A stretch of DNA of 64,000 nt from Paenalicyclobacillus ferrooxydans (GTDB lineage Bacteria; Bacillota; Bacilli; Alicyclobacillales; Alicyclobacillaceae). Where the stretch lies: contig NZ_LJCO01000096.1 of assembly GCF_001399675.1 (NCBI RefSeq), forward strand, positions 62,001-126,000, given 5' to 3'. Under the pieces are notes generated by a model. That model did no database searches and was not told where the DNA came from. It saw nothing but the letters and a program-made list of their open reading frames with translations. Every line of letters starts with the position of its first letter. Positions within the stretch are counted from its first letter, which is position 1. Positions 8,431 through 17,550 of the stretch are shown here, piece by piece. The translations under genes and the position numbers were made by a program.

Positions 8431-9444
8431 CTAATTCATGAGAGAGAGCAGAATTTTGGGATACGTTGCAGGCCCGTGAATTTGTTCATCAAAAGACCTC
8501 TGAATGTCCTTGGCAGGTCGAATGGACAGCCAAGCGTTGTCTAATTCGATGTGCCCTTTCTCGATGGTCCGATGTGCCGTCTGAAAGTCATCTTCCGCGT
8601 AACAGAATGAGCCGACCGTGTTTACTTCCTTGCGGACAATCAAGTTTGCCGGGACTACACTCTCTTCTTCATGCAGGCCTATCCATGCCGCAGTTCCACC
8701 CGGTTGCACAACTTGTATCGTCTGTGCTCTCGTCTCGCTGAGACCCACCGCATCGATGGCCCGCTGCACGTATCCGCCAGCAGCATCCGTAATTTGTTCC
8801 AACACCGCCCCATTGTGCACGTCGACCAAGTTCGTTGCACCAAATGCAGTGCCCAGTTTCAGTCTCGCTTGATTGGTATCGACGAGCACTACCGTTCGGG
8901 CTCCCATAAACCGAGCTGCCCATACGCTGAATAAACCAATGATCCCCGCGCCAAAGACCGCAACGGCGTCACCGGATTGCACCCCGGCCTGACGCGCTGC
9001 CCGAATGCTGCATGCCAGCGGTTCCGTGAGTGACCCGCTTTGTTCATTTGAGACGGGCAGACACGCGGACGCAGGAACGGTAACAAACTCTGCAAACGCA
9101 CCAGGACGATGAATGCCGATGATTTCTCGGAACGGACAATACTGCGGAAAGCCGCGTCTGCATGCTTCGCACACACCGCATGCCAAAAGCGGATTTACGG
9201 TAACCAACTCGCCGATTTCCCGCTCCTGAGCGCTGTCATCTTTAGCGATGATAGTCCCGGTAAATTCATGGCCCATAATGAGTGGGGGCTTTCGCAAGGA
9301 ATTTTCTCCAAGATATCCCGAGAGGTCTGACCCGCAGATACCGGCATAATGCACTCTGACCACAACTTCTTCAGTTGTTGCTGTTGGGTCCGGAATTTCC
9401 CGTATCTGAATTTCACTGGGATTCGTCCAGACATACGCTTTCAT
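8431..9444 (-). CDS. Zinc-dependent medium-chain alcohol/polyol dehydrogenase
   Basis: 337 residues of the MDR family. HYAGICGSDL and MGHEFTG give the catalytic zinc ligands; CGVCEACRRGFPQYC is the structural-zinc cysteine cluster. AVFGAGIIGLFSVWAARFMG is the NAD-binding Rossmann loop followed by an aspartate (VLVDTN), which suggests NAD rather than NADP. Family members oxidise L-threonine, sorbitol, idonate or galactitol. Placement between a LarA homologue and a tartrate-type dehydrogenase suggests a sugar-acid or hydroxyacid substrate. GGGGG seven to eight bases upstream supports the ATG. Confidence 0.88.
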   Translation of the reverse strand: MKAYVWTNPSEIQIREIPDPTATTEEVVVRVHYAGICGSDLSGYLGENSLRKPPLIMGHEFTGTIIAKDDSAQEREIGELVTVNPLLACGVCEACRRGFPQYCPFREIIGIHRPGAFAEFVTVPASACLPVSNEQSGSLTEPLACSIRAARQAGVQSGDAVAVFGAGIIGLFSVWAARFMGARTVVLVDTNQARLKLGTAFGATNLVDVHNGAVLEQITDAAGGYVQRAIDAVGLSETRAQTIQVVQPGGTAAWIGLHEEESVVPANLIVRKEVNTVGSFCYAEDDFQTAHRTIEKGHIELDNAWLSIRPAKDIQRSFDEQIHGPATYPKILLSLMN

Positions 9445-9494
9445 GCGCTTGGCCCCCTAATTCCAAAGTAGCCGTCCAATCACTTCTCCAGTAC

Positions 9495-10784
9495 TCACTC
9501 ACTCCAGAGTTCATGAGTATCAAGCTCACCATTTTCATCAAACGGCCACGTTTCAGGTGAGGACAGAACCTCCACGTCGTCTCTCCCCAAAAGTAACGGA
9601 AGCAGGGACTCTGACACCCGAATCTCTTCCAGGGAAAGAGTAGACTGGATATGGACGAGGCGAATATCCTCGTCGTGTAGGACATTGCTTGTCTTAATGG
9701 CCGCCTGAATGGCCAGTTTATCGTTGTCCAGCACCATCGGCAGCTTTACAGGTTCGATCACCGTTGATGTGAGTGCGTTGGGGTATGTTTTAGAAAAATC
9801 TATGGCATCAAAGACCCGTTTTGTGGTGGTATCTGCAACACCGAGTCCGTTTGCATTTCCATGTGTGCGTTCCGTCAATCTCCGAACGGTGATTCTCTTT
9901 ATGTTTGGGCCCCCAGTTGCAAACGGTGTTGCGTAACGCCCTGTGATATTCGGATCCATCCCATCCCCGCTGATGTCCTTACCTATCTCGTCGACTACAA
10001 GAACATCAATTTCATCAACCAGGATGCGCGGCATAGAGCTTTTTGCTTGTTCGAGGAGCGCTGGTTCGCGGGCGATGATCTCGCTCGCCGGTAAGACCTC
10101 GATTTGCGCAACGTGATCGTACGCATTCTCAAGGACTGCAACCCCGCACAAAATCTTGTTGGTTGCAATGGCGACTTCAGCTGCCTCAACGATATGCTTC
10201 GCCATGTGGCCAAAGCCTAACTTGTGGCATGCCTCCGCTCCCTTTTGTTTACCGAGGCCGATGGCAATCATCTTGACGATGCCGCTTTCGTACGTACCTC
10301 GAAAGGCGGTATGCGGTTTGATCCGATTTACCACCACGATTCCAGCTGCCTGATGGGCAAACTTGTCCATGTACACAGGCAGTCCATTTTCCAAAGTCCC
10401 AATTTGTACGACTTCCATGGAGGATCGGATGGGTGCTTCAATGGACTCCTCTGTAACCCCAAGGCTTTCTAGCACTTCCTTTTGGCCTTCTGCTGTCGCC
10501 CCACCGTGACTGCCCATCCCGGGAACAATGAACGGCTTGAGACCGTACTGTTTCAGCTGACGCACAACAGCTCGGGTAATCTGGTTGATGTCTGCAATAC
10601 CACGGCTGCCGACCACAACCGCCACTTCACCACCGGTCGGCCAGGGAATCTTCCCGTTTTCCTGCATAAACGACTGGACAATCGCCTCATCGATATTCCC
10701 GACAACAGGCCTGGGGAATGTCTGCTTCACACGCACCATCCGGGGTAACGGAACATCTTGCAGCAGTTGTTGAATTACGCTCAT
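9495..10784 (-). CDS. LarA-family nickel-pincer 2-hydroxyacid racemase/epimerase homologue (lactate racemase domain protein)
   Basis: 429 residues from the ATG at 10784, which follows AGGGGG by seven bases; the frame is open further upstream but those residues have no family likeness and overlap the promoters. Residues that match the LarA active site can be placed: His93 in GMGSHGGATAEGQ, His158 in NRIKPHTAF, Lys171 in ESGIVKMIAIGLG and His187 in GAEACHKLG. LarA uses the nickel-pincer nucleotide, with Lys as covalent anchor and His as Ni ligand and acid/base. The makers of that cofactor, LarB, LarC and LarE, are encoded at 39.8-42.8 kb. Superfamily members racemise lactate or malate or epimerise gluconate at C2. 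The dehydrogenase neighbours and divergent acid-sugar transporter favour an aldonate or related hydroxyacid here. Substrate is inferred. Confidence 0.83.
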   Translation of the reverse strand: MSVIQQLLQDVPLPRMVRVKQTFPRPVVGNIDEAIVQSFMQENGKIPWPTGGEVAVVVGSRGIADINQITRAVVRQLKQYGLKPFIVPGMGSHGGATAEGQKEVLESLGVTEESIEAPIRSSMEVVQIGTLENGLPVYMDKFAHQAAGIVVVNRIKPHTAFRGTYESGIVKMIAIGLGKQKGAEACHKLGFGHMAKHIVEAAEVAIATNKILCGVAVLENAYDHVAQIEVLPASEIIAREPALLEQAKSSMPRILVDEIDVLVVDEIGKDISGDGMDPNITGRYATPFATGGPNIKRITVRRLTERTHGNANGLGVADTTTKRVFDAIDFSKTYPNALTSTVIEPVKLPMVLDNDKLAIQAAIKTSNVLHDEDIRLVHIQSTLSLEEIRVSESLLPLLLGRDDVEVLSSPETWPFDENGELDTHELWSE

Positions 10785-10844
10785 GTTTATCCCCCTGTCA
10801 GTTTTTCTTGCCTGCCGTGACCCATGACTCCTATGAAAATCAGA

Positions 10845-10860
10845 TGCAAGATCCGTGCCA
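10845..10860 (-). promoter_or_regulatory. Sigma-54 (-24/-12) promoter for the LarA-homologue operon
   Basis: Minus-strand TGGCACGGATCTTGCA matches TGGCACR-N4-TTGCW with the GG and GC doublets exactly spaced. It gives a leader of about 50 bases to the start codon at 10784. Confidence 0.85.
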
Positions 10861-10942
10861 ACAAGGAGCTGAACTCCAGTTATCAGATTTGGAGCAGAAC
10901 TGTCACATCTGTTACTGCTCACCAAAACACTTTGAAACAGCT

Positions 10943-10961
10943 GTGTTCCAAGTTGGAACAC
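10943..10961. promoter_or_regulatory. 19-bp palindrome, probable sigma-54 activator binding site
   Basis: GTGTTCCAAGTTGGAACAC is a perfect inverted repeat around one central base. It lies between the two divergent -24/-12 promoters, at about 85 bases from the minus and 40 bases from the plus element. Nearly the same sequence recurs at 22067-22085 in the same kind of place. The rest of the 396-base gap holds no gene. Confidence 0.8.
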
Positions 10962-11001
10962 TAATTTTTCGTAAATTCCGTATTTACACAACATTAAGTC
11001 G

Positions 11002-11017
11002 TGGCACGCATTTTGCG
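11002..11017 (+). promoter_or_regulatory. Sigma-54 (-24/-12) promoter for the MFS transporter
   Basis: TGGCACGCATTTTGCG carries the -24 GG and -12 GC doublets at the canonical spacing. The leader to the chosen ATG would be about 150 bases; an in-frame ATG at 11064 lies closer but has a poorer ribosome binding site. Confidence 0.82.
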
Positions 11018-11180
11018 AGTGTTTGTTTGCGAAGACGCGAAATACATCTTGTTGGTGAAGTGCATGGCAGGGCCTACCGTGATCAGCCTCGTACAGGAGC
11101 AATGGGCTGGTAAACTTCTTGCAACTTTCCAACATCTGAACCTCGTCTCTTCAAATTTTTGTAAAGAGGGTGAAGAAACC

Positions 11181-12479
11181 ATGTCAGCAGGAGCAGCAGC
11201 AATTCCTTCAAAACGGTGGGTGCGCATTATTCCGGTGGCGCTCCTCATGTACACCATTGCTTTCATCGACCGGAACAACGTCAGCTTTGCGTACTCGGGA
11301 ATGGAAAAGGCTTTGGGATTTGGTGCAACGATCTCTGGTTTGGTCGGAGGGCTCTTCTTCGTTGGCTACTTGTTTCTGCAGATTCCAGGTGGACACATTG
11401 CTTCGCGAATGAGCGCCAAGAAATTTGTCTTTTGGACCCTCATCATCTGGGGTATTGTTGCCTTTTGTACCGGCTTCGTTCAAAACCTTGGTGAACTCTT
11501 GACACTTCGTTTTCTGCTCGGTGTGTGTGAAGGCGGCGTTTGGCCCGCGACGCTTGTACTGCTTGCGAAGTGGTTTCCGCTGAATGAACGGGCACGAGCC
11601 AACTCGTACTGGATGATGTGTATCCCGTTGGCATCCATCATCATGTCCCCCCTCTCCGGTTGGATTCTACATGTATCCAACTGGCGTTATTTGTTCTTTA
11701 TTGAAGGCGCTTTCCCGTGGGTCTGGGCACTAATATGGTGGGTTTTCATGGACGACGAACCGAATCAGGCGAAGTGGTTGTCTGAGGAGGAACGGAATTA
11801 TATCCTTACCAGTTTGGAAAAAGACCGCGAAGGTGTCGGTGCGGAAGAATCGAGCTACAAGAAGGCATTCAGTGATGGCCGGGTTTGGGTCTTGGTACTT
11901 TTCTATTTCTTAATGCAAATCGGTTTTTACGGCTTCAGCCTGTGGTTACCGACACTCGTCAAGTCCATCGCGCACAGTGGCAATGTAGGTACAGGATTTT
12001 TGTCCGCGCTGCCTTGGGTTGCAGCTCTGATAGGATTGTACGTAAATTCAAATCACTCGGATAAGACCGGTGAACGCAAGAAACACGCGGCCGTCGTCGT
12101 CTTTTTGGGTGCAGTCTGTTTATACGTCTCGACACTGTTTGGCCAGGGCCACGCCATCTGGGCCCTGATCTTCGTGATCCTCGCCGAAGGGTTCATGTTT
12201 GCTTATAACGGCGTGTTTTGGGCGATGCCGCCGCTCATTCTGCCAAACGAGACACTCGGCGGTGCAATGGGACTCATCAACGGCATCGGCAATCTTGGAG
12301 GATTCTTCGGTCCGTTTATCGTTGGGTACCTCATCCAGAGCACAGGAGGGAGCATGTATTCCGGGATGATCTTCCTGACCATCGTCCTCGTCATCGCTTC
12401 GATTTCAATCCTTCTGGTTAAGATTGAACAGCACAAAGGAACACTGGCCAACACAGGTACAGGGGTTTCAGCCAAATAG
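11181..12479 (+). CDS. MFS transporter, anion:cation symporter family (sugar acid/tartrate type)
   Basis: 432 residues with twelve predicted membrane helices. AFIDRNNVSFA after the first helix and GVCEGGVWPATLVLLAKWFP in helices 4-5 are hallmarks of the ACS family that takes up galactonate, glucarate, hexuronates, tartrate or phthalate with protons. The start at 11181 follows GAGGGTGAAG. Divergently arranged with the LarA-homologue operon across paired sigma-54 promoters, so it most likely imports the acid handled by that operon. It ends at a shared terminator with the convergent regulator gene. Confidence 0.92.
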   Translation: MSAGAAAIPSKRWVRIIPVALLMYTIAFIDRNNVSFAYSGMEKALGFGATISGLVGGLFFVGYLFLQIPGGHIASRMSAKKFVFWTLIIWGIVAFCTGFVQNLGELLTLRFLLGVCEGGVWPATLVLLAKWFPLNERARANSYWMMCIPLASIIMSPLSGWILHVSNWRYLFFIEGAFPWVWALIWWVFMDDEPNQAKWLSEEERNYILTSLEKDREGVGAEESSYKKAFSDGRVWVLVLFYFLMQIGFYGFSLWLPTLVKSIAHSGNVGTGFLSALPWVAALIGLYVNSNHSDKTGERKKHAAVVVFLGAVCLYVSTLFGQGHAIWALIFVILAEGFMFAYNGVFWAMPPLILPNETLGGAMGLINGIGNLGGFFGPFIVGYLIQSTGGSMYSGMIFLTIVLVIASISILLVKIEQHKGTLANTGTGVSAK

Positions 12480-12499
12480 AGTGCCTGCCTTTACCGTCG

Positions 12500-12530
12500 A
12501 AAAGGGCTGCCAACAGGCAGCCCCTTCTTA
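12500..12530. terminator. Bidirectional rho-independent terminator
   Basis: AAGGGCTGCC-AACA-GGCAGCCCCTT is a GC-rich hairpin with A- and T-rich flanks between the convergent transporter and regulator genes. Confidence 0.88.
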
Positions 12531-12532
12531 AC

Positions 12533-12571
12533 TACATCATGCGGTTACATCATGCAGTTACGTCATGCCAT
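12533..12571. repeat. 13-bp tandem repeat, three units, over the regulator stop codon
   Basis: TACATCATGCGGT, TACATCATGCAGT and TACGTCATGCCAT lie head to tail; the last unit contains the stop codon of the sigma-54 regulator gene on the minus strand. Confidence 0.75.
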
Positions 12572-14500
12572 GACATCTTCCCACTGCTTTACCTTGCGCC
12601 ACAACGTCGTTCTGGATACACCTAACACAGCAGCGGCTTTTGTCATGTCGCCATCCGTTTCTTTCAGGGTTTTTTCGATGGCCCATCGTTCGATTTCCTC
12701 CATGCTCTTTCCTATCAACAGCCCCAGAGATTCAGAGTTCAAATGAGAGTGAGCCGCAGCAGGCGAGGCCTCTTCGTTCTTGTCGTCGAAGTCAATCAAG
12801 GCCTTGTGCGAGAACCACTCATCGATCTCATTGTGGCCAATGCAACCGTGCGTATGGATGGCTAACAGATACTCAACCATGTTTTGCACCTCTCGCACAT
12901 TTCCCGGCCAGTGATAAGCCTGTAAATGAGGGAGCACTGCCGGGTCAAAGCGAGGCCTAACGCCAACTCCTTTGCGTTTATACCAGGACTGGTAAAGCAG
13001 CCGTTCGACCAACTCTGGAATATCCTCCAGTCTCTGACGCAGGGGGATTGTGTTGATCCGCAAGACATCCAGCCGAAAGAATAGGTCTTGTCGAAACTTT
13101 CCCTCACGAACAAATTGCCACAAGGGTTGATTCGTCGCCGCAATGACACGCACGTCAACGGGAATCACACGCTCACCGCCGATGCGCATTACTCTGCGCT
13201 CCTGTAATACGCGCAACAACCGTTGTTGGACATGCAACGTGGTTTCTCCAATTTCATCGAGAAAGATTGTCCCGCCATGAGCCAACTCAAACAGGCCCGG
13301 CTTGCCTCCGCGTTTCGCCCCGGTGAAAGCGCCCTCGGCGTATCCAAACAACTCACTTTCCAACAACTGCTCTGAGAAGGCAGCACAGTTGGCAGCCACA
13401 AAAGGCCCGTTCACTCTCCCGCTTGCATTGTGAATCGACTGTGCAAGAACCTCTTTCCCTGTCCCGGTTTCCCCGACAATCAAGACCGAAGAATCGGTCT
13501 GTGCAAAGTTGATTGCCTTGGCGATCATTTTTCGCATTTTGACCGACTGCCCATACAGGTCATCGAACACGTACCGTGCTTCGTGCCCACCCTCAGAAAG
13601 ACGCCTGCGCACATGCCGTTCAATGGACTCAATATTTTCAACCGCATGGAATGTGACAAAACAGTTGTTCCTGTCTAGCGAGTAATTTTTCTGTGTGTAC
13701 CACAACTTACTGCCGATTTGAATAATATCAGAGCTGTTTTCTCCGGACTCCTCAAGAAGAAACCTGACCAAGGCCGCAGGCAAACACTTCCGAGCCGGCA
13801 GTCCTACACACTCGTCACGGCCGATGATTTTCAGCACAACTTGGTTGACAAACTGAATGGTTCCATCCTCAAGAACCAGTAAACCTTCACGCACACTGTT
13901 TAAAGCTGAATTGAGTGAGTCAAACGTCTTTCGGTCCGCCATTCTGGCTGCCATAATCCGCTTGGCTTCTTGAATTGCATCCCAGATCGCTTCTTTTCCG
14001 GACTCTATCAAAACACAACGGATCCCAATTTCCTTTGCGTATTCAACGGTGGTCAGATCACCAATCAAACAGTCTACTTGAACTTGATCTAAGGCTTCGT
14101 GCACACGTCGACGGGTCTGTTCCGTATCATCATGGATCTCAATCGGAACCACATCGACGTTCAGCATGTTGCTCCATTCGGACATGGAGTTAATCACATT
14201 GGCAAACCCAGCAACGCCTATCTTGTTTCCGTATTTACGAGCCTTTTGCAACGCTCTCAGGACATCATAGGGAGTGACGGCAATTTCAACCACTGGAACG
14301 GAGAGTGCCTCAGACAGCATGGTCCATGTGCCTCCGCGACTAATCAAGACTCCCGCACCTTCTTCAACGGCACGCTTACCTTCACGAAGACCAGCAGCCA
14401 TTGTCCCTACTACAATGTCAATCAGCTCCCCGTACATGCGACAAACTTCCTGCGCATCCTGTACCATCTCCTTGTACGGTGCTACCAAGACAATCTTCAT
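12563..14500 (-). CDS. Sigma-54-dependent transcriptional activator with PrpR_N sensor, PAS, AAA+ and Fis-type HTH domains
   Basis: 645 residues. The N-terminal 170 or so resemble the PrpR_N ligand-sensing domain (MKIVLVAPYKEMVQDAQEV, LISRGGTW). A PAS-like segment follows (LNSVREGLLVLEDGTIQFVN). The central AAA+ domain has Walker A GETGTGKE, the sigma-54 contact loop GAFTGA and a Walker B-like GGTIFLDEIGE. The C-terminus holds a Fis-type helix-turn-helix (MTKAAAVLGVSRTTLWRKVK). Such proteins drive open-complex formation at -24/-12 promoters with ATP. Six such promoters in this window, two pairs of which flank a shared palindrome, make it the best candidate activator. The signal is probably a sugar acid or its breakdown product. 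Confidence 0.93.
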   Translation of the reverse strand: MKIVLVAPYKEMVQDAQEVCRMYGELIDIVVGTMAAGLREGKRAVEEGAGVLISRGGTWTMLSEALSVPVVEIAVTPYDVLRALQKARKYGNKIGVAGFANVINSMSEWSNMLNVDVVPIEIHDDTEQTRRRVHEALDQVQVDCLIGDLTTVEYAKEIGIRCVLIESGKEAIWDAIQEAKRIMAARMADRKTFDSLNSALNSVREGLLVLEDGTIQFVNQVVLKIIGRDECVGLPARKCLPAALVRFLLEESGENSSDIIQIGSKLWYTQKNYSLDRNNCFVTFHAVENIESIERHVRRRLSEGGHEARYVFDDLYGQSVKMRKMIAKAINFAQTDSSVLIVGETGTGKEVLAQSIHNASGRVNGPFVAANCAAFSEQLLESELFGYAEGAFTGAKRGGKPGLFELAHGGTIFLDEIGETTLHVQQRLLRVLQERRVMRIGGERVIPVDVRVIAATNQPLWQFVREGKFRQDLFFRLDVLRINTIPLRQRLEDIPELVERLLYQSWYKRKGVGVRPRFDPAVLPHLQAYHWPGNVREVQNMVEYLLAIHTHGCIGHNEIDEWFSHKALIDFDDKNEEASPAAAHSHLNSESLGLLIGKSMEEIERWAIEKTLKETDGDMTKAAAVLGVSRTTLWRKVKQWEDVMA

Positions 14501-14588
14501 AGGTCATCTCCCTTCCGTTAAAATTGTATCGCAATTCCCAAGATTATGAACCACCAGAGTGCCGTATTGTTGACAAATGGACAGAAAG

Positions 14589-14900
14589 CTAACTGTCGAG
14601 ATCCATTAACATCCCTGTAGAGTCAAACTGAAACAGTAGCGGATCTCCAGCGACTTCCAGCTCTTCGATTGCCTGAACATCTTTCAGGAGTGCATCAGAA
14701 ACCCAGATATACTCGTTGACCCTGCTTGTGGTCACATCAGCCATCCCAAGCCCAGCCGCGTTCCCGTCAGTTTTCTTGGTCAGCCGCAGGACAACAATCC
14801 GGTTTGTTCGCAGCTCTCCCTTAACGAGTTCGTTTGGGAAGCGGCCGGTTACGTTCGGAACCATTCCGACTCCGCTGAGCAAAGACTCGATGTTGTTCAT
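14589..14900 (-). CDS. LarA-family C-terminal-domain remnant or stand-alone small protein
   Basis: 103 residues with clear likeness to the C-terminal part of the LarA homologue at 9495: SGVGMVPNVTGRFPNELV corresponds to SGDGMDPNITGRY, and TDGNAAGLGMADVTTSRVNE to THGNANGLGVADTTTKRV. The block of about 80 residues that follows in the full-length protein is shortened, and the whole catalytic N-terminal half with the three histidines and lysine is missing. A good ribosome binding site (AAGGAG, nine bases) and an intact frame suggest it is still translated as the last gene of the GntR-led operon, 12 bases after the FAH gene. It may be a decayed leftover or an accessory domain; catalysis on its own is not possible. 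Confidence 0.6.
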   Translation of the reverse strand: MNNIESLLSGVGMVPNVTGRFPNELVKGELRTNRIVVLRLTKKTDGNAAGLGMADVTTSRVNEYIWVSDALLKDVQAIEELEVAGDPLLFQFDSTGMLMDLDS

Positions 14901-14912
14901 CGGAGATGCTCC

Positions 14913-15770
14913 TTACGCCCGGCCCACTGGGTTCGTGAGTGGGAGAAAACCATCAATCCGACACTCTGCGATATCTCCGTCCCGAATAACGACTGCGCCA
15001 GGCGTGCCCGTGGAGATAATGTCACCGGGCAGGAGAGTCATTACCTGAGAATGAAAGGCAACCAAAAACAGAGGCAGGAAGGTCATGTTCGACACCACAT
15101 TCTCACGATGCAAGGCGTGGTTTAAATACGTACCAACCGAGATGTCCTCGAGAGTCGGGAGTTCGTCTGGTGTCAACAACTCGGGGCCAAAGCTGAAAAA
15201 CGTATCAAAGTTCTTCGCCCGGGTTAAATAACGTGGATTTTTCTGCAGAATATCTTCAGCGGTCATGTCAATGACAGGGGTAAACCCAGCTACATAGCTG
15301 CTGGCTTCCTCAACACTCACGTTCTTGCACTCCTTGCCAATTACCACTGCAATTTCTGCTTCAGCAGTGACGCGCGATGACTGAGGCGGCAAGAGGATGG
15401 CGTCATTCGGGCCGATGATGGTTGTATCTGCCTTCATGAAACTAGCGGGTTCTTCCGTCGGTAATACGGCGTTTAAATCGCCAGCGTGTTCACGGTAGTT
15501 CAGACCGATGCCCCAAATTTTGCGCGGATATCTGTATAGTGGGCCAAACTCTGCTTCCGACACAAAATATCCTTCCTCAGCGAGAGCATCGACGTGTTCT
15601 GCAACGACATTCGAAAGCGCTGCTATCTTACCTGCGACAACCAAATCGAATATGGATTGTGGGAAATCCAGGTTCAGGGTCTCGTTAATCTTCGATACGG
15701 GCACAACCAGGTCACCAATGCGAACTGCTGCGGCTTCCATTCCGCCCTTTTTCAGTGTGACAAGTCTCAT
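14913..15770 (-). CDS. Fumarylacetoacetate hydrolase (FAH) family protein
   Basis: 285 residues. GIGLNYREHAGDLNA with PASFMKADTTIIGPNDAILL and AEAEIAVVIGKECKNV are the FAH-fold metal and substrate motifs; the C-terminal LLPGDIISTGTPGAVVIRDGD is conserved too. The family hydrolyses or hydrates 2,4-diketo or 2-keto-3-deoxy acids. In sugar-acid operons such proteins act as 2,4-diketo-3-deoxy-aldonate hydrolases or as dehydratases. The ATG at 15770 follows GGAGG by seven bases and overlaps the stop of the upstream dehydratase gene by four bases (ATGA), so translation is coupled. Confidence 0.85.
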   Translation of the reverse strand: MRLVTLKKGGMEAAAVRIGDLVVPVSKINETLNLDFPQSIFDLVVAGKIAALSNVVAEHVDALAEEGYFVSEAEFGPLYRYPRKIWGIGLNYREHAGDLNAVLPTEEPASFMKADTTIIGPNDAILLPPQSSRVTAEAEIAVVIGKECKNVSVEEASSYVAGFTPVIDMTAEDILQKNPRYLTRAKNFDTFFSFGPELLTPDELPTLEDISVGTYLNHALHRENVVSNMTFLPLFLVAFHSQVMTLLPGDIISTGTPGAVVIRDGDIAECRIDGFLPLTNPVGRA

Positions 15771-17491
15771 TTTGTCGCCTCCTTGTCTACTGCTGCACAA
15801 CGCAGAAAATCAAAATCGCAACCTTCATCCGCTTGCAAGACATGCTCCTCATACAAGCGCGTGTAACCTCGTGATTCGTGATGCGGCGGTCGTTTCCAAG
15901 CTTTTCTCCTTGCTTCCAGGGTGGTCTCGGACACATCCAGCGTCAGACTGCCTGCGGGTACATCCAGGCTAATCAAGTCGCCATTTTCAATCAGTGCCAG
16001 AGGACCGCCTACAGCAGCCTCCGGAGTTACGTGCAAAATGACTGTCCCAAATGCAGTCCCACTCATCCGACAGTCAGAGATTCGAACCATGTCATTGACA
16101 CCCTGCTGCAAGAGTTTTTTGGGAATTGGGATCATTCCTGCCTCAGGCATTCCCGGAGCTCCTACGGGACCTGCATTCCTCAACACCAAAACATCCGAAG
16201 GCGTAACATCGAGATCAGCATCATCAATCCGGCGCTCCATATCTTCGACGCTGTCAAATACCACCGCCCTCCCGGTATGTACCAGCAAGGCCTTCGACGC
16301 CGCTTTGGGCTTGATGACTGCACCACGGGGTGCAAGATTCCCTGACAGAAGCGCAATTCCACCCGTGTCTGCAATGGGCTCTTCCAAAGTGGCAATCACT
16401 GCTTTGTACTTTTCATGTTGCGGACGCCGATAGCCGTCCAGATTCTCTCCCAGCGTTTTCCCGGTTACAGTCCTGGTGTCAAGGTGCAACAGAGGTTTGA
16501 GTTCATGGAGCACTGCGGGTACACCGCCTGCTTTCGCGAAATCTTCCATCTGGTACTGACCGGCAGGGCGGAGGTTGGCTAAAAACGGTGTACTTTGTCC
16601 CAATTCGTGAAACAGCGATAACGGGAGAGGAATCCCCAGGCGCCCTGCAATCGCTACCAGGTGAATGACGGCATTCGTGGAGCCCCCAACTGCCTGCAGT
16701 GCCCGAATGCCGTTCACAAAAGCCTCCTCGGTCATAATCTGTGAAGGCCGAAGCCCTTGTTCCACCAACGAAACAATGTGACGACCGGTCTCTTCGGCAA
16801 TCCGCAGACGGCGATTATCAGGGGCTGGGATAGCTGCTGCCCCGGGGAGCATCATGCCCATGGCTTCTGCACAGACCGCCATGGTGCTCGCGCTTCCCAT
16901 CACCATGCAGTGACCTGCACTCGGCGCCAGCGCCAGGTTAATGGCCTCCAACTCAGCTTCATCGACACGGCCAGCACGGTGCTCCTGCCAGAACCATCGG
17001 CAATCCGTGCACGCGCCCAAGGTGCGCCCCTCGTACTCGCCATTGAGCATCGGACCGCCAGTGAGCATAATCGACGGAATGTCGGCACTCGCAGCCCCCA
17101 TTAACTGCGCCGGTGTCGTTTTATCACATCCGGCTAATAACACAACCCCGTCAATCGGCTGCGCACGTATCATTTCCTCCGTATCCATCGCAGCAAGATT
17201 TCGGTACAACATTGCTGTAGGGCTGGTGAACACTTCTCCGAGCGAGATGGTCGGAAACTCCAGCGGGATCCCGCCGGCCATCAACACGCCCCGTTTCACG
17301 GCTTCGACCAGAACCGGAAAATGTGTGTGGCACCGATTAATCTCACTGTATGTGTTGCAGATGCCAATAATGGGCTTTTTCAAGTCCTGGTTGTCGAAAC
17401 CGAGATGCCTTGAAAAGGCGGATCGCAAGAATATGCTGAAACCCGGGTCCCCATAGGAGGTGCCTTTCGATTGAAACTTGCCCTGCACCAC
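15767..17491 (-). CDS. IlvD/Edd-family sugar-acid dehydratase (arabinonate/galactonate dehydratase type)
   Basis: 574 residues. Three candidate Fe-S cysteines are present: NRCHTHF, LAGCDKTTPAQ and AGHCMVMGSASTM. The C-terminal block YTRLYEEHVLQADEGCDFDF is typical of the sugar-acid group (L-arabinonate, D-xylonate, D-fuconate dehydratases) and is not found in the branched-chain amino-acid enzyme. It should dehydrate an aldonate to a 2-keto-3-deoxy acid in the cytoplasm using an iron-sulfur cluster and Mg. The GTG start follows AGAGGCG. It sits between a DapA-type aldolase and an FAH protein, which could act next on its product. Confidence 0.9.
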   Translation of the reverse strand: MVQGKFQSKGTSYGDPGFSIFLRSAFSRHLGFDNQDLKKPIIGICNTYSEINRCHTHFPVLVEAVKRGVLMAGGIPLEFPTISLGEVFTSPTAMLYRNLAAMDTEEMIRAQPIDGVVLLAGCDKTTPAQLMGAASADIPSIMLTGGPMLNGEYEGRTLGACTDCRWFWQEHRAGRVDEAELEAINLALAPSAGHCMVMGSASTMAVCAEAMGMMLPGAAAIPAPDNRRLRIAEETGRHIVSLVEQGLRPSQIMTEEAFVNGIRALQAVGGSTNAVIHLVAIAGRLGIPLPLSLFHELGQSTPFLANLRPAGQYQMEDFAKAGGVPAVLHELKPLLHLDTRTVTGKTLGENLDGYRRPQHEKYKAVIATLEEPIADTGGIALLSGNLAPRGAVIKPKAASKALLVHTGRAVVFDSVEDMERRIDDADLDVTPSDVLVLRNAGPVGAPGMPEAGMIPIPKKLLQQGVNDMVRISDCRMSGTAFGTVILHVTPEAAVGGPLALIENGDLISLDVPAGSLTLDVSETTLEARRKAWKRPPHHESRGYTRLYEEHVLQADEGCDFDFLRCAAVDKEATK

Positions 17492-17550
17492 TTATATCGC
17501 CTCTCTTATCATGAAATGAATCCGACTAGAGTACCGAGAAACCTAGCAGA

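Noticed and set aside
10785-11135. Upstream in-frame extension of the LarA homologue by 117 codons
   Set aside because: It covers both sigma-54 promoters and the palindrome, and the family domain starts at the ATG with AGGGGG at 10784.
11001-11180. Upstream in-frame extension of the MFS transporter
   Set aside because: The extension would begin inside the -24/-12 promoter and has no transporter likeness; the ATG at 11181 has a proper ribosome binding site.
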